Assembly: GCF_000383955.1 (NCBI RefSeq)
Contig: NZ_KB913013.1
Span: forward strand, 973,694-1,037,693
Direction of reading: 5' to 3'
Source of the DNA: Rudanella lutea DSM 19387
GTDB taxonomy: Bacteria; Bacteroidota; Bacteroidia; Cytophagales; Spirosomataceae
Length of the DNA: 64,000 nucleotides
Position numbers and translations under genes: made by a program. The notes under the pieces are model-generated. The model was given only the letters and a program-made list of their open reading frames with translations. It did not search any database and was not told the origin of the DNA. This document shows, piece by piece, positions 50,584 through 59,702 of the stretch; positions within the stretch are counted from its first letter, which is position 1, and each line of letters opens with the position of its first letter.

Positions 50584-51837
50584 ATGGACCGCGCCCTTGC
50601 TCCCGAACAAATTACCCGCTCCCGCCGTAAAAGCTGGACCGTTGGCCTGCTGGCTTTAGCTGCTCTGGTCGGTGCAGCCGTGGGCCTTCGCTCCCTGCTG
50701 CACACATCGGTCGAAGCATCCCGAATCCGAACGGCCGTTGCCCAAACCGGGCCCGTAGAAAATACCCTCACCGCCACCGGCGAAATTATCCCGGCCTACG
50801 AACAAATCATGACCAGCCCCATCCGGGCGAGCATCCGACGGGTACTCCTAACGCCCGGTGCGCGGGTGCGGCCCGGTCAGGCCATTCTGGAATTAGACAA
50901 ATCGCTCACCCAGATCGAGTACGAAAAACTACAGGACCAACTGGCGCTCAAACAAAACAGCATTGAACAGTTGCGGATGAAGCTCGACAAGAACCTGTAC
51001 GATGCCGACATCTCGGACCAGATCAAGCTTCTAAACATCAATCGGTTGCGCGCCGAAGTCGAAGATGCCCGGCGCTTGCTCAAAGTGGGCGGCCGAACCC
51101 CCGAAGATGTGACCCGTGCCGAAAACGCCCTCCGCATTGCGCAGTTGGAGAAAAAACAACTCGAAAACGATCTGGCCTACAACCGTCGGTCGATGGGTGC
51201 CAGCCTGAAGGAATCCGAATTGCAGGCCCGCATCGAAGGCACCAACCTCAAGGTACTGGCCCAAAAGCTGCGGCAGGCCGAGATCCTGGCCGACCGGGCG
51301 GGGGTACTCACGTGGGTAAACGAAAACGTGGGCTCGGCTGTGAACGAGGGCGAAATGCTCGTGAAAGTGGCCGATTTGGGCAGCTTCCGGGTCGAGGCTT
51401 CCTGCTCAGACACCTACGCCGACCAGCTCCGGACGGGCCTGCCCGTGATTGTGCGCATCAACGAGGTGGATTTGCGGGGCCTGATTACCCAGATCAAGCC
51501 GTCGGTGCAAAACGGCACGGTGAAGTTTGCCGTGTCCCTGGACGATAACCGGCACGCATCGCTCCGGCCTAACCAGAAAGTTGAGGTGTTTGTGGTCACG
51601 AGCCGCAGCCCGCAGGCCATTCGGATAGCCAACGGCCCTGCGTTTAAAGGCAAGCGGAAACAGTTTGTGTTTGTGATGGGCACCGACAACATCGCCCACC
51701 GGCGCGAAGTCGAGATTGGCCTGACCAACTTCGACTGGGTCGAGATCAAAAGCGGGCTGCAACCCGGCGAACGGGTAATCCTGACCGATATGAGCGAGTA
51801 CGAGCACGTAGATCAGCTCACGATTGTGAACCAATGA
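50584..51837 (+). CDS. HlyD/MacA-type periplasmic adaptor subunit
   Basis: 417 residues from ATG 50584; the open frame upstream contains stop-rich-looking leader and no signal. One N-terminal transmembrane helix (WTVGLLALAALVGAAVG), then the barrel-sandwich hybrid (VENTLTATGEIIPAYEQ... and RPGQAILELDKS), a long coiled-coil hairpin (about 105-210), the lipoyl half LADRAGVLTWVNENVGSAV and the beta-barrel domain. It links an inner-membrane transporter to TolC. First gene of a five-gene transport operon with its own two-component regulator. Confidence 0.9.
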   Translation: MDRALAPEQITRSRRKSWTVGLLALAALVGAAVGLRSLLHTSVEASRIRTAVAQTGPVENTLTATGEIIPAYEQIMTSPIRASIRRVLLTPGARVRPGQAILELDKSLTQIEYEKLQDQLALKQNSIEQLRMKLDKNLYDADISDQIKLLNINRLRAEVEDARRLLKVGGRTPEDVTRAENALRIAQLEKKQLENDLAYNRRSMGASLKESELQARIEGTNLKVLAQKLRQAEILADRAGVLTWVNENVGSAVNEGEMLVKVADLGSFRVEASCSDTYADQLRTGLPVIVRINEVDLRGLITQIKPSVQNGTVKFAVSLDDNRHASLRPNQKVEVFVVTSRSPQAIRIANGPAFKGKRKQFVFVMGTDNIAHRREVEIGLTNFDWVEIKSGLQPGERVILTDMSEYEHVDQLTIVNQ

Positions 51838-51870
51838 GCCAGGGCCGTTTAGACTAGAATCAACCCATCC

Positions 51871-53346
51871 ATGAACGCACGAAATACATACTGTCTGACG
51901 GTTTGGCTGATGCTGCTTGCCACGATCTGGGCCAAGGCGCAACCGTTGCGGCTGACACTCGAAGAGGTGGTTCAGATGGCCCGCGAGCAATCCATTGCGG
52001 CCCGGCAGGCGGCTACCCTCCAGAAAACCAATTACTGGAAATACCGCTCATTTCTGGCCGATTACAAGCCTCAGTTGAGCCTCAACGGGTCGTTGCCGAG
52101 CTTTACCCGTTCGTTTATTCAGGTACAGCAACCCGACGGAACCATTGCGTTTCAGCCCGTTTCGAACAACAACTCCCTGCTGAATCTGGAACTGAGCCAG
52201 AATATTCCGCTCACGGGCGGGGCCATTTACGTGCAGCATCAGCTTCAGCGGTTCGACAATTTTATGGCCCGCAACACCCTATACAACGGCATTCCGTTTG
52301 CCATTGGCCTGAGTCAGCCCCTATTTCGGTTCAACCCCATGAAGTGGGAGCGCCGGATTGAGCCGCTCCGCTACGCAGAGAGTAACGGACAATATGTGGA
52401 GGCCCTCGAACAGGTGGCGCTCGATGCCACCGGGCTTTACTTCGATCTGCTGGTGGCGCAGGTGAACCTGCAAATTGCCGAGACCAACCGGGCCAACAAC
52501 GACACCCTGTTTACCATTGCCGGGCACAAGCTCGAACTGGGTAAAATCTCGCGCAACGATTTACTGCAACTCCAGCTGAGCGTGCTCAATGCCCGCAAAG
52601 ACCTGGCGTCGGCCCGGCAAACGGCTGAGGTAGCCTCGCTCAAGCTGCGGGCATTTCTGAACCTTCAGGGCAACGAGGCCCTGCGTTCGTTTGACCTCGC
52701 TATTCCGGCTCAGATCAGCACCTTTCCGGTCGATATTCAACAGGCATTGAACCAGGCGTTTGCCAACCGGTCAGATGCCATTGCGTTTGGGCGTCGGCTC
52801 CTCGAAGCCGAGCGGGACATTGAAAAAGCCCGGAAAGAAAACGGCCTGAATGCGGTGCTAAACGCCGATTTTGGCCTGACCAACCGGGGGGCGCGGCCCG
52901 TTGATGTGTACCAACGCCCGCAGGATCGGCAGTTTGTTGAGCTTCGGTTTACAATGCCCATCATGACGTGGGGACGGGCCAAAGCCCGCACCGAAACCGC
53001 CGAGGCCAACGGGCAACTGACCATTCAGACCGTAGAACAGGCTAAACGAACCTTCGAGCAACAGCTGTACACGCAGGTGACCCTGCTCGATATGCTACGC
53101 CAGCAGGTGAAACTGACCGCCGAAGCCGACCAGATTGCCCAAAATCGGTACCAGATCGCCCAGGAACGATTTAAACTCAGCGACCTGACCGTAACCGACC
53201 TCGGCATTGCCATTCAGGACAAAGACCGCGCCCGCCGGGATGCCATTTTGGCCCTCCGCGACTATTGGCAGTCGTACTACACGCTCCGACTGCTCACCTT
53301 GTATGATTTTGAACGTAACCAGAAAATAGAAGGAAAAAGAGAATGA
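51871..53346 (+). CDS. TolC-family outer-membrane efflux channel
   Basis: 491 residues. Signal peptide (to about 24, WAKAQP), then the two-fold repeated OEP pattern: LTLEEVVQMAREQSIAARQA at the start of the first half and helices with KLELGKISRNDLLQLQLSVLNARKDLASA, repeated as RFKLSDLTVTDLGIAIQDKDRARRDAILALRDYWQS (quoted in parts only). Forms the exit duct for the tripartite pump. The last codons and stop lie in the purine-rich arm of palindrome P5. Confidence 0.92.
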   Translation: MNARNTYCLTVWLMLLATIWAKAQPLRLTLEEVVQMAREQSIAARQAATLQKTNYWKYRSFLADYKPQLSLNGSLPSFTRSFIQVQQPDGTIAFQPVSNNNSLLNLELSQNIPLTGGAIYVQHQLQRFDNFMARNTLYNGIPFAIGLSQPLFRFNPMKWERRIEPLRYAESNGQYVEALEQVALDATGLYFDLLVAQVNLQIAETNRANNDTLFTIAGHKLELGKISRNDLLQLQLSVLNARKDLASARQTAEVASLKLRAFLNLQGNEALRSFDLAIPAQISTFPVDIQQALNQAFANRSDAIAFGRRLLEAERDIEKARKENGLNAVLNADFGLTNRGARPVDVYQRPQDRQFVELRFTMPIMTWGRAKARTETAEANGQLTIQTVEQAKRTFEQQLYTQVTLLDMLRQQVKLTAEADQIAQNRYQIAQERFKLSDLTVTDLGIAIQDKDRARRDAILALRDYWQSYYTLRLLTLYDFERNQKIEGKRE

Positions 53347-53462
53347 AAGGAGAAGAGAGGAAGGAGGAAAAGGACAAAGAATCTCTTACATCTTACTTTC
53401 TCTTACTCCTACTCTTCCCTTTCCTCCCCCTCCTCCTTTTTCCCCCTCTTCTCCTTTCCCCC
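53331..53462. repeat. purine/pyrimidine intergenic palindrome P5
   Basis: Left arm almost pure purine (53331-53380, e.g. GAAAGGAGAAGAGAGGAAGG), right arm almost pure pyrimidine (53383-53462, e.g. CCCTCCTCCTTTTTCCCCC), able to fold back imperfectly. CTTAC recurs at 7 nt (53385, 53392), but the 7-nt register is weaker than in P1-P4 and P6. Fills the gap between the TolC stop (inside the arm) and the ATPase start at 53470. Confidence 0.75.
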
Positions 53463-53469
53463 AACAATT

Positions 53470-54171
53470 ATGATTAACCTCCAGAACATCGAAAAAGTGT
53501 ACCGGACCAGCACCATCGAAACGCTGGCCCTGAACAACATCAATCTGCACATCCGGACGGGTGAATTCGTCTCGATCATGGGGCCAAGCGGCTGCGGCAA
53601 GTCGACGTTACTCAACCTCATGGGCCTGCTCGACGCCCCCAGTGCGGGCCGGGTCGAGATTGGTGGCGAGACCGTCACGCAGTACCGCGACAAAGAACTG
53701 GCCCGGCTTCGGAACCAGAAAATTGGGTTCATTTTCCAGAGCTTCCACCTGATCAACGATCTCTCGGTGCTCGACAACGTAGAGATTCCCCTGTTGTACA
53801 GAAAGGGCGACGCATCGGGGTCGTCGCGTCGGCAACTGGCGCGGGAAGCCCTCGAAAAAGTAGGCCTGAGCAACCGAATGAACCATTTCCCGAACCAGCT
53901 GTCGGGTGGGCAAAAACAGCGGGTTGCTATTGCGCGGGCCATCGTGGGCCAACCATCCATCATCCTGGCCGACGAACCCACCGGTAACCTCGACAGCGCG
54001 ATGGGCAACGAGATCATGTCGATTCTACAACAGCTCAACGCCGACGGGGCTACCATTGTGATGGTTACTCACGACGAAACAATGGCAAAAAAAACCCATC
54101 GGCTGGTCCGTTTGTTTGACGGGGCTATGGTGGGAGACTCCGTTTTAATGAGCGAAAGAGTGAATGAGTGA
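53470..54171 (+). CDS. MacB/LolD-type ABC transporter ATPase
   Basis: 233 residues. Walker [10 protein letters not shown] (about 37-45), Q-loop IFQSFHL, signature LSGGQKQR (about 141-148), Walker [13 protein letters not shown] and H-loop VTHDE. The LolD/MacB branch energises FtsX-type permeases, encoded next. The final codons (ERVNE and stop) are part of the left arm of palindrome P4. Confidence 0.95.
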   Translation: MINLQNIEKVYRTSTIETLALNNINLHIRTGEFVSIMGPSGCGKSTLLNLMGLLDAPSAGRVEIGGETVTQYRDKELARLRNQKIGFIFQSFHLINDLSVLDNVEIPLLYRKGDASGSSRRQLAREALEKVGLSNRMNHFPNQLSGGQKQRVAIARAIVGQPSIILADEPTGNLDSAMGNEIMSILQQLNADGATIVMVTHDETMAKKTHRLVRLFDGAMVGDSVLMSERVNE

Positions 54172-54257
54172 ATGAGTGAAAAGCGGCTTGCAATAAGAGC
54201 GTTTGTTTATCTATCCGGTCACTGTCACTCATCGTTCATCACTCATAACTCATCGCT
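54151..54257. repeat. heptad-built intergenic palindrome P4
   Basis: Left arm: TGAATGAG repeated with an 8-nt step (54161-54180). Right arm: TCACTCA, TCGTTCA, TCACTCA, TAACTCA, TCGCTAA in an exact 7-nt step (54225-54259). The arms are complementary in vocabulary (GAGTGA/TCACTC). The left arm contains the ATPase stop codon and the right arm ends just before the permease start. Confidence 0.8.
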
Positions 54258-54260
54258 AAA

Positions 54261-55508
54261 ATGCTACTGAACTACATCAAAATCGCTTGGAAGGTGTTGC
54301 TGAGGCATCCGTTCTACACCTTCATTACCCTGTTTGGCATCAGCCTGACCCTGACGGTGCTCATGGTACTGACCTCGTTTCTGGACCACCTGTTTGGCAG
54401 CCATTACCCCGAAGTCAACCGCGACCGGTCGCTGTATATTCAGATTATGCTGCGGAGCGATTCGAGCCGTAACGCGCGGCAAACGAGCCCCATGTCCTTC
54501 CGGTTTCTGACCGAGCACGTACGGCCGCTTAAAACCCCGGAACGGGCCACCATTTTTTCGTTTTTCAACGCATCCAACGCCTACGTGGGTACGCGCAAGA
54601 TCAAGCTCAACACCTCCTATACCGATGCTGAGTTCTGGCGGGTCAACGAGTTTACGTTTCTGGAAGGCAAGCCCTACAACGAGCAAACTATCAGCAGTGG
54701 CGAGCGCGTAGCCGTTATCACCAACGACTTCAAGGAGCAGTACTTCCCCAACCCCGAGGAGTCGGCCGTGGGGAAAGACATCGACGTTGAAAACACCCGC
54801 TACCGGGTCATTGGGGTGGTGAAAGGGAGCCCCATCACCCGGTTATTCACCCATGCCGATGTGTATTTTCCGTACACGGCCCCCAAGAGCAATTATCAGC
54901 GCGAAAGTATGAACGGTCAGTACAACGCCATTGTGCTGGCCAAAGACAAAAGCGACCTGCCCGCCATACAGGCCGAGTTTCAGGAGCGGATCCGCCGACT
55001 GCCAGTGCCGGGCGTCGATGGCGATTTCAAATACGCCTTCATCGATGTTAAAAGTGAGACCTACGTCAACAACTTTCTGAGTATTATTCTGGACGGCGGG
55101 CCGGGCCTGAAAGCCGCCCTGATCGGTGTCGTCAGCTTTATCCTGTTCATGCTCATTGGCTTACCGGCCATCAATCTGGTCAACGTCAACATCAGCCGGA
55201 TTCTGGAGCGAGCCTCCGAAATCGGTATCCGGAAAGCTTTTGGGGCACCGGTACGCACGCTGCTATGGCAGTTTATCATCGAAAACATCTTCATCACGTT
55301 TATCGGCGGGGCCATTGCGCTGGTCTTGAGTTTCGGCATCATTCAGCTCATCAACCAAAGCGGCTGGATTGCCCACGCCGACCTGACCATCAACCTGAGT
55401 GTGTTTCTGATCAGCGTCTTGGTCTGTTTGCTCTTCGGATTTCTGTCGGGCGTGCTCCCGGCTCTGCGTATGTCGAAACTCAATATTGCCGACGCCTTAA
55501 AAGCCTAA
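54261..55508 (+). CDS. FtsX/MacB-type ABC permease, first subunit
   Basis: 415 residues. One N-terminal helix (FYTFITLFGISLTLTVLMVL), a large periplasmic MacB-PCD domain (about 45-270), then three C-terminal helices in the FtsX domain (LIGVVSFILFMLIGLPAINLVN, IIENIFITFIGGAIALVLSF, FLISVLVCLLFGFLSGVLPAL) with the family segment RASEIGIRKAFGAP. Type VII ABC fold that moves substrates or signals by mechanotransmission and feeds a TolC channel. Likely dimerises with the next gene product. Confidence 0.9.
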   Translation: MLLNYIKIAWKVLLRHPFYTFITLFGISLTLTVLMVLTSFLDHLFGSHYPEVNRDRSLYIQIMLRSDSSRNARQTSPMSFRFLTEHVRPLKTPERATIFSFFNASNAYVGTRKIKLNTSYTDAEFWRVNEFTFLEGKPYNEQTISSGERVAVITNDFKEQYFPNPEESAVGKDIDVENTRYRVIGVVKGSPITRLFTHADVYFPYTAPKSNYQRESMNGQYNAIVLAKDKSDLPAIQAEFQERIRRLPVPGVDGDFKYAFIDVKSETYVNNFLSIILDGGPGLKAALIGVVSFILFMLIGLPAINLVNVNISRILERASEIGIRKAFGAPVRTLLWQFIIENIFITFIGGAIALVLSFGIIQLINQSGWIAHADLTINLSVFLISVLVCLLFGFLSGVLPALRMSKLNIADALKA

Positions 55509-55512
55509 ACCC

Positions 55513-56676
55513 ATGATACGCCACCTTTTTAAACTTATCTGGAACAAGAAAAAAGCCCATACGCTGCTCATCATCGAGATTTGGGCGTCGTTTCTGGTCC
55601 TGTTCGGTCTGTCGTCGCTGATTGTTTTCAACGTGTCGAATTACAATCAGCCGCTTGGTTTCGCCTATGAAAATGTCTGGGCCATCGACCTCCGAAACAA
55701 TCAGGACACAGTAGCCGTGACGGGCAAAACACAGGCGATTATGCAACGTATACGCAGCTACCCGGAGGTTCAGTCGGCCTCACGCATGAGCTCGAACTAC
55801 CCCTTTTCGGCCAATACGATGAACAACAACGTGACGCACGACAAAGCCACTACCCTGGCCTATTTCTTTGTCACGGATGGCGATTTTGCCAAAACACTCC
55901 AGATGCCCCTAACGGCCGGGCGTTGGTACACCCCCGCCGATAGCGTAGGTAAGTTCCGGCCTGCAGTAATCAATCAACTGGCTAAAGACGAACTGTTTGG
56001 CGACGAAGACCCGCTGGGCAAGGTCATCACGAGTGGAGACGGGCGGTATAAAGTGGTGGGCGTCGTGAACACGTTTAAATCGAAAGGTGAGTTTCAGGGT
56101 GACAAACCGACTATTTTTGAGCAGTTGAACGAAAATACCCCCTGGGACAAGACGGTGCTCATCCGGATAAAGCCGGGTACCGATGCCGTATTCGAGGCTA
56201 AACTCGTCAAAGATATTACGTCGATGGCACCTGAGTGGGGCGCCGAAATTACGTACCTCACCGACTCCCGGCAGAACCAGCACAATCTGGCCCTGGTACC
56301 CGTGACGATCTTCCTGATTGTGTGTGGCTTTTTGCTCATCAATGTAGCGCTGGGCTTATTTGGCATTCTGAACGTGAGCATCGCCAAACGCCGGGGCGAA
56401 ATTGGACTACGCCGGGCACTGGGGGCCACTGAATCGGGCATTTCGTGGCATTTCGTGGGCGAAATGTGGGTACTTGCTACTTTTGCTGTCGTACTGGGTT
56501 TGGTATTGGCCGGGCAGTTTCCGCTCATGAACGTATTCGATCTCGACACGGGTGTTTACCTCAAGGCCATTCTGATTTCGGTGGTGGTCGTGTACGCGAT
56601 TGTTACACTCTGCGCCGTGTATCCGAGTCGGCAGGCAGCTACCGTGCAACCAGCCGTCGCCCTGCACGAAGAATAA
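55513..56676 (+). CDS. FtsX/MacB-type ABC permease, second subunit
   Basis: 387 residues, same architecture as its neighbour: N-terminal helix (LLIIEIWASFLVLFGLSSLIVF), MacB-PCD domain (about 50-260), and FtsX helices with SIAKRRGEIGLRRALGAT. Only 4 bp follow the first permease stop. Two non-identical permeases imply a heterodimer. No palindrome lies between the two permease genes. Confidence 0.9.
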   Translation: MIRHLFKLIWNKKKAHTLLIIEIWASFLVLFGLSSLIVFNVSNYNQPLGFAYENVWAIDLRNNQDTVAVTGKTQAIMQRIRSYPEVQSASRMSSNYPFSANTMNNNVTHDKATTLAYFFVTDGDFAKTLQMPLTAGRWYTPADSVGKFRPAVINQLAKDELFGDEDPLGKVITSGDGRYKVVGVVNTFKSKGEFQGDKPTIFEQLNENTPWDKTVLIRIKPGTDAVFEAKLVKDITSMAPEWGAEITYLTDSRQNQHNLALVPVTIFLIVCGFLLINVALGLFGILNVSIAKRRGEIGLRRALGATESGISWHFVGEMWVLATFAVVLGLVLAGQFPLMNVFDLDTGVYLKAILISVVVVYAIVTLCAVYPSRQAATVQPAVALHEE

Positions 56677-56677
56677 A

Positions 56678-56857
56678 AGACAACGAACAACCAACGGTGA
56701 ACAACGATCAACTGACAGTGAACAACGAACAACCAACAGTGAACAACCAACAGTGGGATAACTGAAAACTGTCAGTTGCCATTTATAACTGCGTATTGCT
56801 CATTGTTCGTTGATCGTTGGTAACTGTTCACTGTTAATTGTTCGTTGATCACTACTG
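56678..56857. repeat. heptad-built intergenic palindrome P3
   Basis: Left arm: eleven in-phase 7-nt words (56678-56754), e.g. GAACAAC, CAACGGT, GATCAAC, CAACAGT. Right arm: nine in-phase words (56788-56850), e.g. ATTGTTC, GTTGATC, ACTGTTC, ACTGTTA. Left and right can pair along most of their length (e.g. CAACGAACAA with TTGTTCGTTG). The same word set as P2, 16 kb away. Fills the gap from the permease stop to the regulator start. Confidence 0.9.
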
Positions 56858-56867
56858 CTCAATGTGA

Positions 56868-58241
56868 ATGATTTTAATCATCGACGACGATAGCGCCATT
56901 CAGACGTCGCTCTCTCTGCTGTTTCGGAAAGAGGGATTTACCGTGCGCACCGCCGACGGGCCGTTTGAAACCCGCGATATTCTGGACTCAGAAACGCCCG
57001 AAGCCATCCTGCTCGACATGAATTTTTCGGTCGATACGTCGGGCGAGGATGGCCTGCGGCTGCTGCGGTACCTCCGCGAGCGGCTCCCCAACGTACCCGT
57101 TATCCTGATTACCGGCTGGGGCAGTATCGACCTTGCCGTGCAGGGCATGAAGGCCGGCGCGCATGATTTCATCACCAAGCCCTGGCAAAATAGCCACCTG
57201 ATTGGGTCGGTACGAACAGCGCTCAAACTGGCCGCTGGCGAACCCCTCTCGGCCAACCGGCGGCAACTGAACGAGCAGTTTCAGTTCGACAACATCGTGG
57301 GCGAAGACCCCAACCTGCTCGACGTACTAACCACGATTGGCCGGATTGCCCCGACCGACGCGCCGGTACTCATTACGGGCGAAAGCGGCACCGGCAAAGA
57401 GCTGATTGCCGAGGCCATTCACCAGAACAGCCGCCGAAAACGACAGCCCTTTGTGAAGGTGAACCTGGGGGGTATATCGAGCACGTTGTTTGAAAGCGAA
57501 CTGTTTGGCCACGTTCGGGGAGCCTTCACCGATGCCAAAACCGACCGGGTGGGGCGCTTCGAACTGGCGCACAAAGGCAGCATTTTTCTGGATGAAATCG
57601 GAGACCTCGACCCGGCCTCGCAGGTGAAATTATTGCGGGTGTTACAAGACCGCACGTTTGAGCCGCTAGGCAGCAGCAAAAGCCGAACAGTAGATGTGCG
57701 CGTGATCTGCGCTACCAACCGAAACCTGGAAGAAATGGTCGCTCAGGGCGATTTTCGGGAAGATCTGTACTACCGGATCAACCTGATTACGGTGCGGCTG
57801 CCTGCCCTCCGCGAACGCCCGGCCGATATTCCACGGCTGGCCAATTTCTTTATCAATAACCTCAAAACGCTGTACGGACGACCTAATTTACAGGTTAGCA
57901 AAGAGGCTCAACTCTGGCTCCGGGGGCTTTCGTTGCCCGGCAACATCCGTCAACTGAAAAACGTGGTGGAGCGGGCCGTGTTGTTAGCCCCTTCCGATAT
58001 GTTGACCATTGCCGACTTTGAGAAACACCTCGCTACCCGCCCGGCTACCTCGGCATCAACGACTCAGTTGCCCGCTGTGGGCACCATGACCCTCGACCAA
58101 ATGGAGCGGCAAATGATTGAGCGCGCCATGGCCTACCACCACAACCGAATTGCCAACGTGGCCCGCGCTTTGGGCATTACGCGGTTTGCCCTGTACCGGC
58201 GACTGGAAAAATACGGCATCGATTACCAAAGCGAGGAGTAA
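56868..58241 (+). CDS. NtrC-type response regulator of the efflux operon
   Basis: 457 residues. Receiver domain 1-about 120 (Asp pocket IIDDD, phospho-acceptor Asp50, Lys104), AAA+ domain with Walker A GESGTGKE (171-178), Walker B IFLDEIGDLD and the loop GAFTDA (218-223), and a Fis-type HTH (about 420-450, NRIANVARALGITRFALYRRLEKYG). The canonical sigma-54 contact loop is GAFTGA; here the fifth residue is Asp, which may mean altered or no sigma-54 interaction. Co-transcribed with the efflux genes and followed by its sensor kinase. Confidence 0.9.
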   Translation: MILIIDDDSAIQTSLSLLFRKEGFTVRTADGPFETRDILDSETPEAILLDMNFSVDTSGEDGLRLLRYLRERLPNVPVILITGWGSIDLAVQGMKAGAHDFITKPWQNSHLIGSVRTALKLAAGEPLSANRRQLNEQFQFDNIVGEDPNLLDVLTTIGRIAPTDAPVLITGESGTGKELIAEAIHQNSRRKRQPFVKVNLGGISSTLFESELFGHVRGAFTDAKTDRVGRFELAHKGSIFLDEIGDLDPASQVKLLRVLQDRTFEPLGSSKSRTVDVRVICATNRNLEEMVAQGDFREDLYYRINLITVRLPALRERPADIPRLANFFINNLKTLYGRPNLQVSKEAQLWLRGLSLPGNIRQLKNVVERAVLLAPSDMLTIADFEKHLATRPATSASTTQLPAVGTMTLDQMERQMIERAMAYHHNRIANVARALGITRFALYRRLEKYGIDYQSEE

Positions 58242-58305
58242 CTTCACCCTTCGCAACGGCTACGGGGCTTTTGGAGGTCTTCGCTCACCTTGCGGCAACA
58301 CAACC

Positions 58306-59595
58306 ATGCGTTTCACGTTCCAGACCCGATACCTGATCTACATCCTGACGGTACATGCCGTACTGGTGGGCCTTACGTTCCAGATTCTGGAGCAGAACAA
58401 GCCCCTATTTATCGCATCCGAGATTCTGATTGGGCTTTCGGTGCTAGTGGCAATCGGGTTATACCGCTCGTTTCGGAAACCGTCCGACTTTATCGCGTCG
58501 GGTATCGAGGCCATCCGCGACAAAGATTTTACGGTCAAGTTTGTCGCCACCGGCAACAACGAAATTGACCAGCTGATCCGGGTTTATAACCTCATGATCG
58601 ATCAGTTGCGGCAGGAGCGCACCCGGCAGGCCGAGCAACAGTTTTTTCTGGACAAACTGATTGAAGCAGCCCCTATTGCTCTGCTTATTTTCGACTTCGA
58701 CGAGCGTATATCGGCCGCTAACCCAAAGGCCCGGCAGCTGCTCAAACTGCCCGAATCGGCCTTGCTGGGCCGTACGCTGACGGGGGTGGCCCATCCTTTG
58801 CTCACCCAACTCGAAACCCTGGCCCCCGATCAGCCCCACACGATCCGGCTGGCGGGCGTCGAAACGTACCGGGTACTCCGGGGGCAGTTTATCGACCGGG
58901 GGTTTCGGCGGCAGTTTATGTTTATCGAAGAACTCACGGCCGAAATCATCGAAACCGAAAAAAAGGCATACGGCAAGGTGATTCGGATGATGGCCCACGA
59001 GGTAAACAACTCCATTGGGGCAATTAACAGCATTTTACACATTGCCGAACCCGACGTGGCCGACCCTGAGGTACGGCAGGCTGTACGGGTAGCCATCGAA
59101 CGCAACGACCGGCTCAACGGGTTTATGCGTCGGTTTGCCGATGTGGTACGCCTGCCCACACCCGTAATCGTACCCACCGACATGCTCGCGCTCACCCGCA
59201 ACGTTGCCCGACTCATGCAACCTCAGGCCGACAATCGGGCCGTTGCGCTACAGCTTGCCCTGCCTGATGAGCCCATGTTCTGGCCTGCGGATCGTAGCCA
59301 AATGGAACAGGTGCTGGTCAACGTGATCAAGAACGCTATTGAAGCCTGCGAGCCAGGGCAAACGATACGCATCAGGCTTTCGGGCAGTGAACTGACGGTG
59401 CGCAATAACGGTCAGCCTATCCCCGAATCGGTAGCTACCAATCTGTTCAATCCGTTTTTCAGCACCCGGCCTACGGGTCAGGGCATTGGGCTGACACTGA
59501 CCCGCGAGATTCTGCTCAACCACGGATTTACGTTCTCGCTGGGCACCGAGGCCGATGGCTGGACAGCGTTTAAGATTGGTTGTCAACGGCGGTAA
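58306..59595 (+). CDS. membrane sensor histidine kinase of the efflux operon
   Basis: 429 residues from ATG 58306; the frame is open earlier, but that part overlaps the regulator gene. Two N-terminal helices (about 8-25 and 36-53), a HAMP-like linker (SGIEAIRDKDFTVKF), a PAS domain (about 112-215), the H-box RMMAHEVNNSIG with His231, and the ATPase boxes NVIKNAIEACEPG (N), and PFFSTRPTGQGIGLTL (F/G2). Bacteroidota kinases of this NtrY-like type pair with Fis-HTH regulators. Closes the operon. Confidence 0.9.
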   Translation: MRFTFQTRYLIYILTVHAVLVGLTFQILEQNKPLFIASEILIGLSVLVAIGLYRSFRKPSDFIASGIEAIRDKDFTVKFVATGNNEIDQLIRVYNLMIDQLRQERTRQAEQQFFLDKLIEAAPIALLIFDFDERISAANPKARQLLKLPESALLGRTLTGVAHPLLTQLETLAPDQPHTIRLAGVETYRVLRGQFIDRGFRRQFMFIEELTAEIIETEKKAYGKVIRMMAHEVNNSIGAINSILHIAEPDVADPEVRQAVRVAIERNDRLNGFMRRFADVVRLPTPVIVPTDMLALTRNVARLMQPQADNRAVALQLALPDEPMFWPADRSQMEQVLVNVIKNAIEACEPGQTIRIRLSGSELTVRNNGQPIPESVATNLFNPFFSTRPTGQGIGLTLTREILLNHGFTFSLGTEADGWTAFKIGCQRR

Positions 59596-59664
59596 TGACG
59601 CATAACTCTCGACAAAAAAAGAAACCGCCCGCCAACGGCGAACGGCTTCCCGAGTACAACAAAA

Positions 59665-59686
59665 CCACAGGGATAATGACCTGTGG
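59665..59686. terminator. short hairpin between kinase and amt genes
   Basis: CCACAGG (59665-59671) pairs with CCTGTGG (59680-59686), preceded by AAA and followed by GTTTG; convergent genes on both sides. A modest stem. Confidence 0.5.
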
Positions 59687-59702
59687 GTTTGTCTCTGAAC
59701 CC

